Source of the DNA: Daphnia pulex | Lineage: Eukaryota > Arthropoda > Branchiopoda > Diplostraca > Daphniidae | Length of the DNA stretch: 64,000 nt | Direction: 5' to 3' | NCBI RefSeq assembly: GCF_021134715.1 | Contig: NC_060018.1 | Location: 4,791,501 to 4,855,500, forward strand | The notes under the pieces: generated by a model | The model's input: the letters and a program-made list of their open reading frames with translations, nothing else | Databases searched by the model: none | What the model was told of the DNA's origin: nothing | Shown here: in pieces, positions 38,749 to 52,037 of the stretch | Numbering within the stretch: the stretch's first letter is position 1 | How the letters are laid out: each line of letters starts with the position of its first letter | Program-made: the position numbers and the translations under genes

Positions 38749-39969
38749 ATGGATTCTCCAAGACGGAAGGATTCCCCTTCAGGGTATGTTTAATTTGTGT
38801 TCCCACTGTGTTTGTTATTGAGTCATGATTTGGTGACTGTAAAAATCTTGGTAATATTATTTTTTACTAGTTAAGTTTACCTAATAGGTTAGTTCCATGA
38901 TGCTGTGAAAGGTTGTGTCCATGTCCATAATAAGTTGTAATCTTTTGATCAGGAATTACCGTCACCACAAGGATAGTGGACGTAGTAGATCTCCTGGACA
39001 TCGCCATCAAGCACGGCGTTCTCGTTCTTATGATGAGGATAGAGACAGAAGGTCACATCATGATAGACGTGACAGAGGTGACAGGGGAGGTGATAGAGGA
39101 GGAGATCGTTATCACAGTCGTTCCAGATCACCAATGTCAGGCAGAAAACGCCACAACAATATGCATGGTGGCAGTCATCGGGGTGGAGGAGGAGGTGGAG
39201 GAGGTGGTGGTGGAGGAGGTGGAGGTGGAGGTGGTCCACCAGTAAGAGATTTTCATATATTTAGAAACTGATTGAGTTGTCTTTACAAATCAATTGTATT
39301 TTAGGACAATCCAGAACCCACCCGTTGCCTTGGTGTATTTGGAATGGGACTATACACAACTGAGACAGAATTGCAGCATGTGTTTGCCAAATATGGTCCC
39401 CTTGAGAAAGTACAAGTTGTTAAAGATGCTAAGGTATGATATTTTAGAAATTTCCAGTGTAACTTTTTGAATAATTTTACATGTTTACAACTTTTCAGAC
39501 CGGACGTTCACGGGGGTTTGCCTTTGTTTATTTTGAGAGTCTGGAAGATGCTAAATTGGCCAAAGAGCAATGTACAGGCCTAGAAATTGACGGTCGGCGC
39601 ATTCGTGTGGATTATTCAATTACTCAACGACCTCATACTCCTACTCCGGGCATTTATATGGGTAGACCCACAATGTAAGAAAATTCGAGTTCTAAAGTTT
39701 CATCTTCTTCAATTACTTGAATCAACCATTACTTGCAGAACTAGTGGGCGTTATGACAAATACGACCGTAATGAAAGAGGATACCGTCGGTCACCTTCGC
39801 CCTACTATGAGAAAAATTACCGTTCCAGCCGTCGAGGTTACGAGCGTTCACGCTCGCGATCTTATTCTCCACGTAAGTAGTTATTTAAATAGTTTAAATA
39901 GTCAACTGCTGGTTACAGTTTCAATTAAGGGTCTTATTTTCTCTCAACTAATTATTAGGCCGTTATTGA
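38749..39969 (+). CDS. tra2: Transformer-2 SR-like splicing regulator
   Basis: Six coding exons: 38749-38783, 38953-39241, 39305-39433, 39499-39674, 39739-39872, 39959-39969; 257 aa. Tra2 binds GAA-rich exonic enhancers and activates splice sites in the nucleus; in insects it works with Transformer in sex-specific splicing of doublesex. Residues 1-90 form an RS-type arginine/serine region followed by a run of 18 glycines. The RRM (about 112-190) carries RNP2 LGVFGM and RNP1 RGFAFVYF, followed by the Tra2-specific linker ([20 protein letters not shown]). A second RS domain ends in SYSPRRY, matching the end of animal Tra2 proteins. That ending needs the tiny 11-nt last coding exon; keeping the last intron would instead give SPRK and stop. 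Confidence 0.95.
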
Positions 39970-41570
39970 TGACAACCGATGAGAACGGAACCGTTTTTCT
40001 TTGTGCCCTTATCTTCATTCTAAACCTTTAGTTTTTCCCGTCTTTTAAAAATCGGATTTTCTTCACCTACTTAGTTTTTCAGTCGAACACGTGGGCAATG
40101 ATTTTTTTTAACCCTGCAAAATCCTTCTTTGTGTGTTACCCATCCCAAAACTCCCCATCAATTCAACCATCCCCCCTCCAGGCACTTAATACAATAGTCG
40201 GTGTGTCTGCAATTGGTGTAACTGTCGACTCAGCTTTGTTTAGTTTATTACTGCTAGATAGCGTTAAGGAAAGATCTAGTTTTAAGATTGACAATTTATT
40301 TCCCGAAATTAACGATGAAGTATATTTTTCCCTGTTTCTTGCAAGGTCAGCAAGACAAAACTCGCGAGAAGTTTTGGAAGAGAGAAGGTTGAAGTTGATT
40401 TGAGTCAAGAACAGAAAAAGGATAAAGACAGCTCAGAAAACAGAAAAGGAAAAGGCGCAGCTCAGAAAACAGAAAAATTTTAAGAACGATTTGCTGTGGA
40501 AAGGGGGGAAGATTTCTCACTGAACGAAGTCTTTACTCTGAAGAGATCACTTTGAAACTATCGGCTCAACTGGAGATCTCGACAAGCTTGCTGCAGTTGA
40601 AATTCAATTTCAAGATTCAAAAAAGAAGATATAAGTTTTCCTAGGATGTCAAGTTATTGGTTTAACGTTCATTGACATCCGACTGAATTGGAAAAAAATA
40701 ATGATAATCCAGTAAGTAGGGCTATATAAAGGCACTTATCTGACTGTATTGGTCTTTTCATCTCGTGATGGTGTAGTATTTGACTGAATCCACTCACACA
40801 GGCTGCTGTTGAAGACCATTTTATGTATTATTTCTGTTCTTCAAAGGCCTGGCAGCTGGTGATAAGCCCCAATACTAGACTGATCCATGTCCGTGAATTC
40901 TTGTTGGATCAAAATTGAGAAAAAAATATATAGTACACTCGACTGAACCGAGTTCGTCGTACCATGTGCACCGACCCACGCAGAAATAAGCCAATCGGAG
41001 GATCGTCCTTCAACATCAACATCGCCTCATGACCCTGCTCTTTACATTGAAGCCAGCTGCATTTATCGAACCGTGTCGTGACAGTCGAAGCGTGAAAAAG
41101 GCAATATATTTAATATACTGTCAAAGGTAAATGACAGTCGCCGTGCACGCGTGAAGGAGTTTGTATCCGGTATCCATCAATTTATTACGTAAGGCCAACC
41201 TCTCCATCACAGTATGTCTAACTCTATTGTCTCTTTTTCCTTTAAAAGTTACTGTTTTGTTTTAAATTAAATTTGAGAACTTGTTGAGAAAATTCAGTTT
41301 AAAAGAACCATCATAGATAATTGATAAGTTGTATTAACATTAAGACGTACATCAATTAATATTCAAAGTTTATAGCGTGAATAATGATTGTGGATTCCAC
41401 CGGTGGAAACCCGCCACATGTGTTGATATTTACCGTTGTTGAACACGACCGCCACTGACATCAATAGCTAAATTAGATTAACACGTATAGCAAATCTGAA
41501 AAGATCGCAAATTGGAAGCCGAACGGAAACAGCAAGTATGTGTTGCAAAGGACTGTCTTGATTAAATAAT
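39970..41570. other. Spacer between convergent tra2 and NPLP1 genes
   Basis: This should hold the 3' UTRs of tra2 (+) and the NPLP1-like gene (-). Short frames at 40098-40403 on both strands have no recognisable domain and probably are not genes. Confidence 0.5.
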
Positions 41571-44500
41571 TCAAAAAGGATAATGTGGCATGCGATTGTA
41601 GGTTCTTGAAGGACGCGCCCAACCGCCTTTAGCTGCCAATGACGCGATGTTGCGTTTGTTGGATGTTACCAGTTCACTGTAATCATCTATGAAAAGAACC
41701 AATAAGGTAAAAATTTGCATTCGCTTCAGCACTTTTATTATTGTTGTAGTCGTCTTCACATATTGCACACAGCAACGTTTGAACAATCTTACAAACTCAA
41801 AGACTGTTGAATCTACTGCGATATATTTATAATTTTTTTAGTTTTAGCTTAGGCTTTTGGGAATGTTAGATCTGCCTTCTGGCATTTCCTAATAATACTA
41901 CGAGCACGGAACTTATCTCAAAAGTTGACGTTACTGTATTATTGTTTTTGTTTTTACTTCGGTTTTGCGCACAGTATCGTTGAACAATTGGGTCTGTTCA
42001 AATGTCGCTTCTTTTTTAATTACGTGCTCTCATACCGAACTAATTGTTTGGGCTTTGGAGAATTTTTCATTATACAAAGAAAGTGGGGTTTTAAGGATTT
42101 TTTTTTTGTCTTACCTGTTTGGTCTTCGTCTTCTCCCATACCGAGCATGACGTCATCGGAATATACGTCTTCCAAAGGAAATTCTTCCACTTGATTGGAA
42201 AATTCAAGATGCGCATCAGTATCTGTTGCCTCAGAACGGTTGTCTAGAATGCGCGGTGCTCCCGAATTGATTAAAGTTCTTTTCCCTGGTAGAGGAATTG
42301 CGGTTGACCCTTTGTACTGTACAAAAGGGAGGATTGCTTTCGGACCAGATGCTGGAAGAGCGTTATTGCGGGCTAGTGCTCCCAGAAATTTCTTGCTGAT
42401 AGAGTTTGCACCGGCAGCAGAATTGGCTCTAGCCTCAGAAAGGAGTCGTAGCAGTCGGCTGACAGCTCTAGCCCTGGCTTCGTTGTGCGGTGGGGGGAGT
42501 ATCTCGAAATTTTTGTTGCTGCTCTTGCCTGAAATAATAGGGTTGTTCCGCATCAAGACCGGGTTGGGTCGTACACCACCATTTCTTTGAATTGCCGCTT
42601 GGATGACATCTGGGTATCGTTTGTCTTTGATGACATCTTCATCCAAGCCCTCCCCATAGTCGACAAAGTCAGCGCCAGGCGTCATAACTTTTTTCCTAGT
42701 GGTGGGTTCGATTGATAAACAAGGACAATATTTGAGCTTTCTCTTACCGAGTTGCACAACAACAACTAAATCATTTACCAATCCCATCCTGCTGATGACA
42801 ATGGCCACTCGGCTGGGTTGAATTTGTTGAATGGTCCTGGTAAGCCACGAAAAGCTGCAATCGAGCCGATATGTCTTCTTTGTCTCCTATTATCCATTGA
42901 AGCCGGTTTCTCATCACCCTTCTGCTGAGCTCTATCGTTGTTGTTTAGTTTCTCTGGGCCGTCAGTAGAAGATGGGTGATTTGCTTCGGACGCAGCATCT
43001 GATGGGTTGGTTGGGTCAACATCCTGCAGCGCCGATGATCCGCTACAATATCCTAGTCCCTGAAGAAAGAAACCCCGGCAAAATATTTGTATTCAATATG
43101 TTCAGAAATAGTTTAAAAATCTTGAAAGAATTAATGCTGTCTTTTGAACTCAATTCTTAAAACATCCCAAGTCACCAAGACGAAATAATTTGCCTTTGTA
43201 ATTCTCCTTCGCTTTCTAGTGCGGCCCTTTTATCTCGTTTAATCCCATAGCCAATCCCACATGCTTCAGCTGTCGTATGTCAACACACCAAGTATTGACC
43301 TTTCTGTCGAACCCTATCTGCTGTAGCTTTGGGCCTGAGATTCTAATACCCAAACGCTATATGGCAAACATCAACAAACATGATTGGCCAGAAGATTAGC
43401 TTTGGAGATTTTTATGCTTCAGATTTTCATAACATTCGAGAGCTTCTAAGGCTATAATTAGAATGGCAGTACTGTTGACTTGTTGTTATAACTTTATTGC
43501 CCACTTAAGTCGAACGAGTTTTTCCTTGAAAACGTGTTGTTTCATTTGCGCTGCAGTAGTGATTAAGATCGCCGCACTGCATTAAAAGGAAAGAATCAAG
43601 GCGCGTTCTCTTCGGTGATAAGGGGATTAGCTTAGGACTCGTACGCCAGTAGGAGAGCAGAGAAGCTTAACCATTCTTCATATGAAATCAATCTTAACTT
43701 AGAAACCTATGGTATTAGACTTTTTATTACAATGGCCGTTGTTTCACGATCTATTCCGCACATTGTTATGTTGATCTTTAATAATGTGTTTTTGTTTCGC
43801 ATTGCTTGCTCGTCTATAATAGTACGGGAAAATAGTGGTATACTCAAGGGAGAGGAGCGATCTCCTAGTGGCATCATATTTCATATAATCCATTAAATAA
43901 CTTTGCCAGCTTGACTAATACATGCTGACTTTTTGGGGGGGAAGTCTCATCATCAAATAGACAAATGGCTCTTATCTTATAAAACAAGGAAACATGGATT
44001 CGCCACTGCGCAAACCAGTGGGGTGTCTGCTTCAACAGTTCTAAAAAGAAATATTTTTTTACATGCGTTTCCCAAGAAGTAGATGAAATCCCCGTATTTC
44101 GTTTTTTTTAGGGGATATTTCTCTTGAGTTGTGCGATGTCAATCATTTTGTGAATCGCTGTGAATTTGAGACGACAATGGAATGTTGATTCACCAAAGAT
44201 GAAGACTCTTGAGGCGCTTGTAGATACGTACGCAATTTATCCCGCTTATACTTTTCTTAAAAATATATTTTGGTACGTTATTCGTGATAAAATTTACCTT
44301 ACAGAATACAATTGCGTCATTAGGTTTTCAAGAGCGTCTACTATTTTGCTCATCAATTCATCTGACTGTTAAATAACGTGCATGTTTCACGACTTTCTTT
44401 AGTTTGAGAGCGCATTTTTTAACCGTTATAAACGACAAAATGTTAGGTTAAGATTATGTACACGAATTACAATTTGACAAATTTGAATTATCATCTAAAC

Positions 44501-44574
44501 TTTGAAGTAAATCAACTCAGTCTGACCTGGAAATAATGTAGTAGAAGAATAATGGGAAGCAAACGGCGGAGCAT
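41571..44574 (-). CDS. Nplp1: NPLP1-like neuropeptide precursor
   Basis: Four coding exons on the minus strand: 44574-44527, 43059-42779, 42695-42115, 41686-41571; 341 aa. Exon 1 encodes a signal peptide (MLRRLLPIILLLHYFQ, continued by GLGYC), so the product enters the secretory pathway. Three segments match NPLP1-type peptides, a family whose members read roughly [NYH]-[IVL]-[GA]-S-[LI]-A with a downstream LP: RQRR/HIGSIAAFRGLP, KK/FLGALARNNALP and KR/NIASLAAKGGW. Each follows a dibasic cleavage site, and further KK, KR and acidic spacer segments lie between. Frame is exact across all joins (phases 0, 2, 1), including the 1467-bp first intron. The promoter has a TATA box and a perfect cAMP-response element. 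The precise mature peptides are inferred. A neuropeptide role rests on family likeness. Confidence 0.85.
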
Positions 44575-44704
44575 GTTGCTAATTTAAATGTATGTGTTGG
44601 TAGAGACGATATGTTCAAACTTGATTGCGAGTGTCGAGTTGTGGGACCTGTTAGAACTGTTAGATGTGGTGCCTGCCTTTGACCGTCTTCGACGCGCGTC
44701 CCGT

Positions 44705-44713
44705 CTTTATATA
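44705..44713 (-). promoter_or_regulatory. TATA box of the NPLP1-like gene
   Basis: Minus-strand TATATAAAG sits 131 bp upstream of the start codon in a GC-rich setting, a position that fits a 5' UTR of about 100 nt. Confidence 0.7.
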
Positions 44714-44768
44714 CGCGGGAGCGCTCAAGGGTGGCTGAATGGTCTTGCTCAGTAGCAAAGTAGGTCTA

Positions 44769-44776
44769 TGACGTCA
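44769..44776. promoter_or_regulatory. cAMP-response element (TGACGTCA)
   Basis: Full palindromic CRE, the binding site of CREB-family bZIP proteins, about 55 bp upstream of the NPLP1 TATA box. CREs are common in neuropeptide promoters, so the site fits activity-dependent expression. Confidence 0.65.
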
Positions 44777-45112
44777 CAATGCCACAATCCCCTTCCCCGC
44801 GTTCTCTACATAAGACATAGATGGCAACAAAAAGTCAAAGGAAGATACAAATGGTATTGCCACGTATATGCACTTCATTAATTATATAAATGAAATCAGA
44901 TGGTATTGCTTATGATTTTCTAATGGTTGTATTTTGCCTTTTCGTACGAAACTACGTTTTTTTTTGTAGAAACAAAGTAGTATTCAGAATTAACCCAAAC
45001 GTATATCAGCTAAACATTAGTGTACTAATTAAAGATTTTTGTGATAGAAACTAAAAAGTTAGAAAATGAATAGACGGAATCGCCGTGGAAGAATTCAAAC
45101 AATAGAAAGAAT

Positions 45113-47667
45113 TTAGTTATTTTCCGCCAAAATAACGATGCGCTGATTAATAGTCAGCAGCTGTTGCATGAACTCTGCATTGTTCAAAGCTAATGATATT
45201 TTCTTCAGGAGTTCAATCAAACCATCACGATCGCTAAGTTCCAACTGGGTTTGACAATGAAGTAAATTCTCTAATGTCGTTTCCGATAGATCGCGTGCAT
45301 TGTAAACATCGGAAAAACTTATTTTAAAATCAATTTGTTTTTGATTTTCGTCTTGGTAGAACAGTGAGAAAAAGCCTCGGTCAAAAGGCTTCAACCCAAA
45401 GTATAACCCAGCAAGAACTTTCCCTGATGCGTCTCGCTTCAATAATGACTTGAAGTTGTAAACCAGGTTGCGTCGCTCTGTGCAGTCAACTGGAGATAGA
45501 AACGCCTAAAACGGTACAAACAGGTATTAGTTATGTCATTATTGAAACTTGAAACTTTGTTCATACTAGATGGAAATATCAATGAAATACCTGATGCGTG
45601 TAAATGAGAGCAGATTCACATTCCTCAATTCCTTTGCGGGTTTCCTTGACATCCCAGAGTACGTAGCGACCACTTGGATGGAATGTATAATTATAGAGGC
45701 GTCGTGATCTACTAGTGCCACCAGGCTTGAACCAGCCTACAAGTAATATGAATGGAAAAAGTTATCGGAGATGATTTTTCGTATAATAATGTATGAACAT
45801 ATGTTACTACCAGTGTGAGGGTAGAGACCATCTTCCATGACTGTCACAGGTTGAGGGACGTGGTAACCAGTATCTAGTATTAAAACGCCTACACGATCTT
45901 CCAGTTCGATGTTCAAAGCAATGACGACATGTTCTTTTTCAGACGTGCGGGTATCTGGAGTTGGAGTCGAAACGTATCGATTTACGTTTCCAATATCCTT
46001 TCATGTTATACCACAAACAAACCGTTCAGTTAAACAGATATATGTAAACAGAGGACTTTTGTTGTCGATGTTGATCGACAGGATTATTACCTCTTCGCAT
46101 GAAGCTAGAAAGAGAGCCGATCCGATACCAGGGTAAGTCTTTTCTAATTCCATTATCTTCTCCGCCAAGTCTAAGCCCAAACCGACGCAAGTATGGTGCT
46201 TCGAAGTGATGGGAGGAATGTATTCATGATAGAAGTCTTCAAGTGACTTGGTCAAGTCCTTTCGTTCTTTGTAACTCTCATAGAATCTATATTTTTAAAT
46301 GTAAAAAAAAAAAAATTTAATTTTTTATTTTAAATATCCGATTTAAAAGAATTACGTTAAGAAGTTTCCAACGGTGTTGTAACAATGAGTTTTCAGCTGA
46401 TTTTGCACCAGTTCTGTCAACGCTACAATTAAATTAGCATACTGTTGTAAACTAACTATACGAAGACGAGTCTTGATCGCGCCCCAAGCTGGATATGGAA
46501 GCGGGCGATCGGGTGGCCATAAGATGTCTTCCAATCTACTAAGTTCGCTTCCGTATTCACCAGATTGGTGATGACGATTCTTGTTGAGAATTTCATTGAA
46601 TCCATCACGAATCTGGTAGCCGCTAAAAGGCAACGTCACATGGCCTTTGGTTGCATGACGTACAGTCACTTGAAAGATTTCATTGTCTTCGTGATTCCTA
46701 AGTGACGAAGCCTATTAAGAACAGGAAGAAAATAGAAAGGATGAAATATGTCTGTAACAATTTTGTCAAATAATTTATTGATTCAGCATTTATTGATATT
46801 CTAGGATCTTCACCTGTTGGTAGTAAAGTGACCCGGGATTCTGTTTTTCACAATCATTATCGAGCCGAAGTCCTGCCGAGATGGACAGTGGGAAGATTGG
46901 AGTGTTGCTGAGTCAGCTTGGCCATGTCGAGCCCCAGCCGAACCTGCGGTAATTTTCTGGCTCAGCCAAGCCAGCTACGCAGTCGTCGCCGATTTGCGAC
47001 TCCTGTGCCGTCCATTGGCATACTTTTCTCTCGGCTCTTTCTTTTCCCTCCAGATCTGTAAGCATGGAATACGAATAATATGGTAACTAAACTACGAATA
47101 ATAATGCGATGTGCCAGAACTTGATTTGGGTCCTTCACAGCTTAGTAACACGAAACCCGTGCGTCACTCGTCTTGCGCAATCGTTATTTCACAACTTATC
47201 GCGTCATATAAAAAGGTATTGTAACCTTTGATCAAAGAAAATGTGTTGCACAAACAAGATATATTGACAAGTAAAAATCCAAGTTGATTGTTTTACTTAT
47301 ATTGTTTTTCTTATATAAGATTTAGAAAAAAGTTACATCTTTCATAAAGGCACCAGAAATTTAAGATATATGGCCAACCAGTCAACCACTATCAACATTA
47401 CTGATAAAATAGTACAAAAAAGCACTTTTCCAAATGTTAACTTTCTGAAATGTATTCCAAATAAAAAGATCTTGACTTGGACAAAGATTAATTTTTAACA
47501 GCTTAAATGTAATTACTCTTTGACACAGTTACAATTTTTTGTTTGACTTAATTTTTAAAATCTTGTAAGTTAAGTTTACCTGATTTATTTATTTATCAAG
47601 TAAATCTAAAATTTAGCATTTAAGAGTTAAGACTAAGATCAATAAAAGTATAAATTTACTTACCCAT
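45113..47667 (-). CDS. Unnamed protein with possible NAT/transglutaminase-like Cys-His-Asp; in-frame TGA
   Basis: Seven exons on the minus strand: 47667-47664, 47055-46814, 46711-46356, 46286-46012, 45954-45811, 45736-45591, 45505-45113; about 519 codons. The first exon contributes only ATG-G. I do not recognise the family by name. A Cys in KHHTCVGLGLDLAEKI, a His in SEKEHVVIALNI and an Asp in VGVLILDTGYH occur in the order and rough spacing (about 67 and 19 residues) of the triad of the transglutaminase-like/arylamine N-acetyltransferase fold; this is inference. No signal peptide or membrane span is evident. Codon 49 (46915-46913) is TGA followed by C, yet the same frame continues sensibly (LSNTPIFPLSISAGLRL). 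Either the stop is read through, a 36-nt GT-AG segment (46943-46908) is removed, the allele is broken, or the base is wrong. The downstream exons join without error. Confidence 0.7.
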
Positions 47668-48828
47668 AAAAAATAAAAGCTCGGCCAAATAAAAAAGCAA
47701 GGTGTCTTCCTCTTTTCGTTGTTATAATTAACTGATGAGAAGGTTCGTGTGTACCTTTGTTGTTATGGAAAGTCCCCAAGTCTGAAACTTTTTGACAGCT
47801 TATATAGGGGCTGGGAACCATTCCAACGCCATCTGTACTCAAAAATTGTAATCTCGGCAATGTTTTTCATGTTTTTCAAAATAATCTCAGGTTCTTTTCT
47901 CCTGTTGTCGTTGCTAAACTGTTGCTACTAAACATTTTTGTGAAAAAGAACCATGGGATTAGATAAAGCATACCTTCATTTGCTTCAAATAAGTTTTTTA
48001 AAAACATCGATGGCTGGTGTTCGTATTCTATGGAAAAAGAACACTTCTAGAGAACAGCCTTGTCCTTGTGCCCCCACTCGTCAAAGACACTCAGATCGTT
48101 GCAAAACTCCTTCCAAGGTAAGTTCATTTCCATTTCACTTTCTTCCTAGATATCTAAAAGACTTTCCAACAATGTTAACACAATGAAATCCGTAAAGTTT
48201 TTCATCAGTATTGACTCGTGATCCTACTGTAGAATTTCCATCACGTAACACCCCAAATTCTCTTCTTTCTCTACGAATGCCACGTGTTTCATCTCTTGTT
48301 TACTATTCGGTGCTTACGTTTTATCATTCTTTGTGAAACTGCGTTTTTGAACAAATACTTCTTCTATTTAAAGCCTAGAAATAACTCGTGCTAAACTATG
48401 ACGTCATCCTTGTACGACAATGATAGAAGTGTGTTCTCGTTTTGCTGTACAGTTCCAACTTGTGCAAAACATGGGTCGTTGCTACCGAGAAAATTCTTGA
48501 AAGTAAAACAGTATTAGCTAGTGCATTTATTGGCGAGTTACACCCACTCTGCGAGCCAAATACGCCATTTCTAAACAGAACTTGGGTGCAGGGTTGTAAA
48601 CTTATGACATGCTCATGACAACAAAACTAAAAAAGATCAAATGGTGGCCAAATTTTGGCACGTTGAAAAATGAAATTACGTGACGTGAAAACTTCTTAAG
48701 GCTTTCCGACCGTGAATTACTTTAAGTAAACGTTGAGGAAATGTATGAATATCTGAAATTGCGTAATTTTTTTTTTACATTTTTATCTGTTCGTTTCCAG
48801 AATCACACCGCAAAAACCATTGAAAGCT
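47668..48828. other. Divergent promoter region and 5' UTR of the ankyrin gene
   Basis: Separates the minus-strand Cys-His-Asp gene from the plus-strand ankyrin gene. A possible exon for the latter ends at the donor AAG/GTAAGT (48117/48118). It carries ATG at 48010, with a frame that would run into the next exon and stop over the ankyrin start codon. Confidence 0.45.
47799..47806 (-). promoter_or_regulatory. TATA box of the minus-strand Cys-His-Asp gene
   Basis: Minus-strand TATATAAG, about 130 bp upstream of the ATG-G micro-exon. An AACGCCATCTGT element lies just upstream at 47825-47836. Confidence 0.55.
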
Positions 48829-49865
48829 ATGTTTGATTCGGCAATTTTTCTGGTATTTTCTCTTTCTTCGTCGTTGATTGCTGCTGTTGTCCTTTATGAC
48901 CTATATCGCCGCCAGAAAAAGCATTCTGATCAAGAAAAAGAAGACCTTGATCTTGTTTGCTACTTAGCAAAGGTTTCTTTTCAAATGACTCATATGCATC
49001 ATCAAGTTTCAAACAATTTTTTATTGATAACCTTTTTGCGCAGTTCCCATTTGAGATGAATAACGAAGATCGTTGTGTGGCTCTAATGAAAAAGCATCAG
49101 ATTTCTCCTAATGCACCGAGTAGCAATTTGCAGCGTTCCCATATAACACCTTTTTTGGTAACAGTTAAATTGATGCATTAACAAAAACATAACAAGATTT
49201 TTTTAACCTTCTTTCATGCTTTTTTATTAGTCAGCTTGCTTTGGAGGATCGTTTAAACTCATTCAGTTCATGCTAGAATTCGGTAATTTAAAAATCGAGT
49301 ATTTTTATTTCTAATATCGAACAAAGAGTGATGAACTCAACTTGCGTGCTCTCAGGAGCGGATAACGAATTCTACAATCTTAACGGAGATGGTGCCCTTT
49401 ACATGGCTATCTACGGAATCGCGTGTCGCCTTCAATCTGCTCAGTGTGCTCAAAAACGAAGCAGCGAAATTCAGCGTGGTGTTCTTATAATAGACTGCCT
49501 CACAAATCTAGGTACCGCTTTTAAAAACGTTTATACTCTGCCTTTTTAAAGCACCTTTTCGGAATAGGATGCGATGTAAACTCAAGGAACGAATTTGGTT
49601 TCACTCCTTTACACTGGGCTGCTACAACAGGCGAGAAATGGCTAGTTGATCATCTTTTGAAAAGAGGAGCTGATCCATTCATTTTGACTACTCACAGTAA
49701 AGCTCCACCTTCTGCTTTTGCTTCAGAGAAGAGTAAGTGAACATGCTATGGCTTAAGAGTTACACAAATCAATTCCCTCACTTTATATCTTTCTTATAAT
49801 TATTTTTTTTAGAACACGTCCAAATGCTATTGAAAGAGGCGGAGAACGTACACCGATCATTCTAA
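48829..49865 (+). CDS. Membrane-anchored ankyrin-repeat protein
   Basis: Six exons: 48829-48972, 49044-49157, 49231-49282, 49356-49511, 49568-49732, 49813-49865; 227 aa. An N-terminal hydrophobic segment ([20 protein letters not shown]) followed by RRQKK looks like a signal anchor. Ankyrin-type repeats follow: the clearest is [20 protein letters not shown] with [14 protein letters not shown]; weaker ones are [20 protein letters not shown] and [19 protein letters not shown]. Ankyrin repeats bind partner proteins; no catalytic domain is visible. The start rests on the hydrophobic N-terminus and lack of an in-frame upstream ATG; the first intron has a weak GTTTCT donor. The specific role is unknown. 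The gene is convergent with GABARAP, 255 bp away. Confidence 0.8.
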
Positions 49866-50119
49866 TTTGACTTCCGTGTATCTAACGCCAGTAACTGTAT
49901 TACAGATGTATCATACATACACACTGTACTGTACACGAAAAAAGACCAAACACCCAAACATGGTGAAACTGAAATTCTGATCGACAAAATGTAATAATTG
50001 GAGTATGATTATTAGTCAAGAAGATGTGGAGAAGGGAGCAACAGAATACAGTGTACAAAGTGCTCTAAAAGGAAATATGTCACTGACATTTCAATGGAAA
50101 GCACCTGTCTGAAAAATAA

Positions 50120-51603
<1,484 letters not shown>

Positions 51604-52032
51604 CTATTCAATACCTTCTCTCTTTTTCCACTTCTCTTTTAATTCAGCCAATTTTTCTGATTTTCTAGTGTTATCTTTACTCTTTTTTTCTAACAATCTA
51701 TTTTTTTGTGCCTCAATACTGTCCTCCCCATTGATTAGATTATCGAGTTTTTGGGTTAAGATTTCACGGGCTAATTCTCTGTTTTTAGCTAACGAGCGAG
51801 TCTGGTGACACTTAACAAGTAACCCTGAAGGTTTGTGACGTAAAAGTACAGCATTTGAAGTTTTATTTACAGCTTGTCCTCCAGGGCCACTTCCTCGTGT
51901 AAATTCCTCTTCTAAATCTTCAGGATGTAAAACTGGCACTTTTGAATTATCAAATGTATGTTTGTATCGATAATGTGCTGGACACACAGTTCTTTTCAAC
52001 GACTGGACTAGTACTGTGAATTTTTTAGCCAT
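51604..52032 (-). CDS. MTRFR: Mitochondrial translation rescue factor MTRFR (C12orf65-like), second cistron
   Basis: A single uninterrupted 142-aa frame on the minus strand starting at 52032. It carries the class I release-factor GGQ motif in [17 protein letters not shown] (GGQ at 51-53) with the following [15 protein letters not shown] typical of GGQ-only factors. There is no codon-recognition domain, and the C-terminus is a long basic helix ([20 protein letters not shown]), as in C12orf65/MTRFR. Such proteins release peptides from stalled mitochondrial ribosomes. The N-terminus [15 protein letters not shown], followed by basic residues, fits a mitochondrial targeting signal. The ATG lies 5 nt after the stop of the LYR-motif frame in the same exon, so both are probably on one mRNA. 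The upstream in-frame ATG at 52092 falls inside the intron. Confidence 0.9.
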   Translation of the reverse strand: MAKKFTVLVQSLKRTVCPAHYRYKHTFDNSKVPVLHPEDLEEEFTRGSGPGGQAVNKTSNAVLLRHKPSGLLVKCHQTRSLAKNRELAREILTQKLDNLINGEDSIEAQKNRLLEKKSKDNTRKSEKLAELKEKWKKREGIE

Positions 52033-52037
52033 ATTTG

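Larger units (their letters stand above)
44575..45112. other. NPLP1 5' UTR and promoter spacer
   Basis: Intergenic between the NPLP1-like start (minus) and the 3' end of the next minus-strand gene. Its main content is the NPLP1 promoter elements listed separately. Confidence 0.6.

Noticed and set aside
42195-42590. Plus-strand 131-residue frame opposite the NPLP1 exon
   Set aside because: The minus strand encodes dibasic-flanked peptides with exact splice phases; the plus frame has no motif.
47660-47860. 66-residue minus-strand frame as a coding first exon
   Set aside because: It contains the TATA box. The ATG-G just before the donor gives a phase-correct join to the next exon, so most of this stretch is promoter and 5' UTR.
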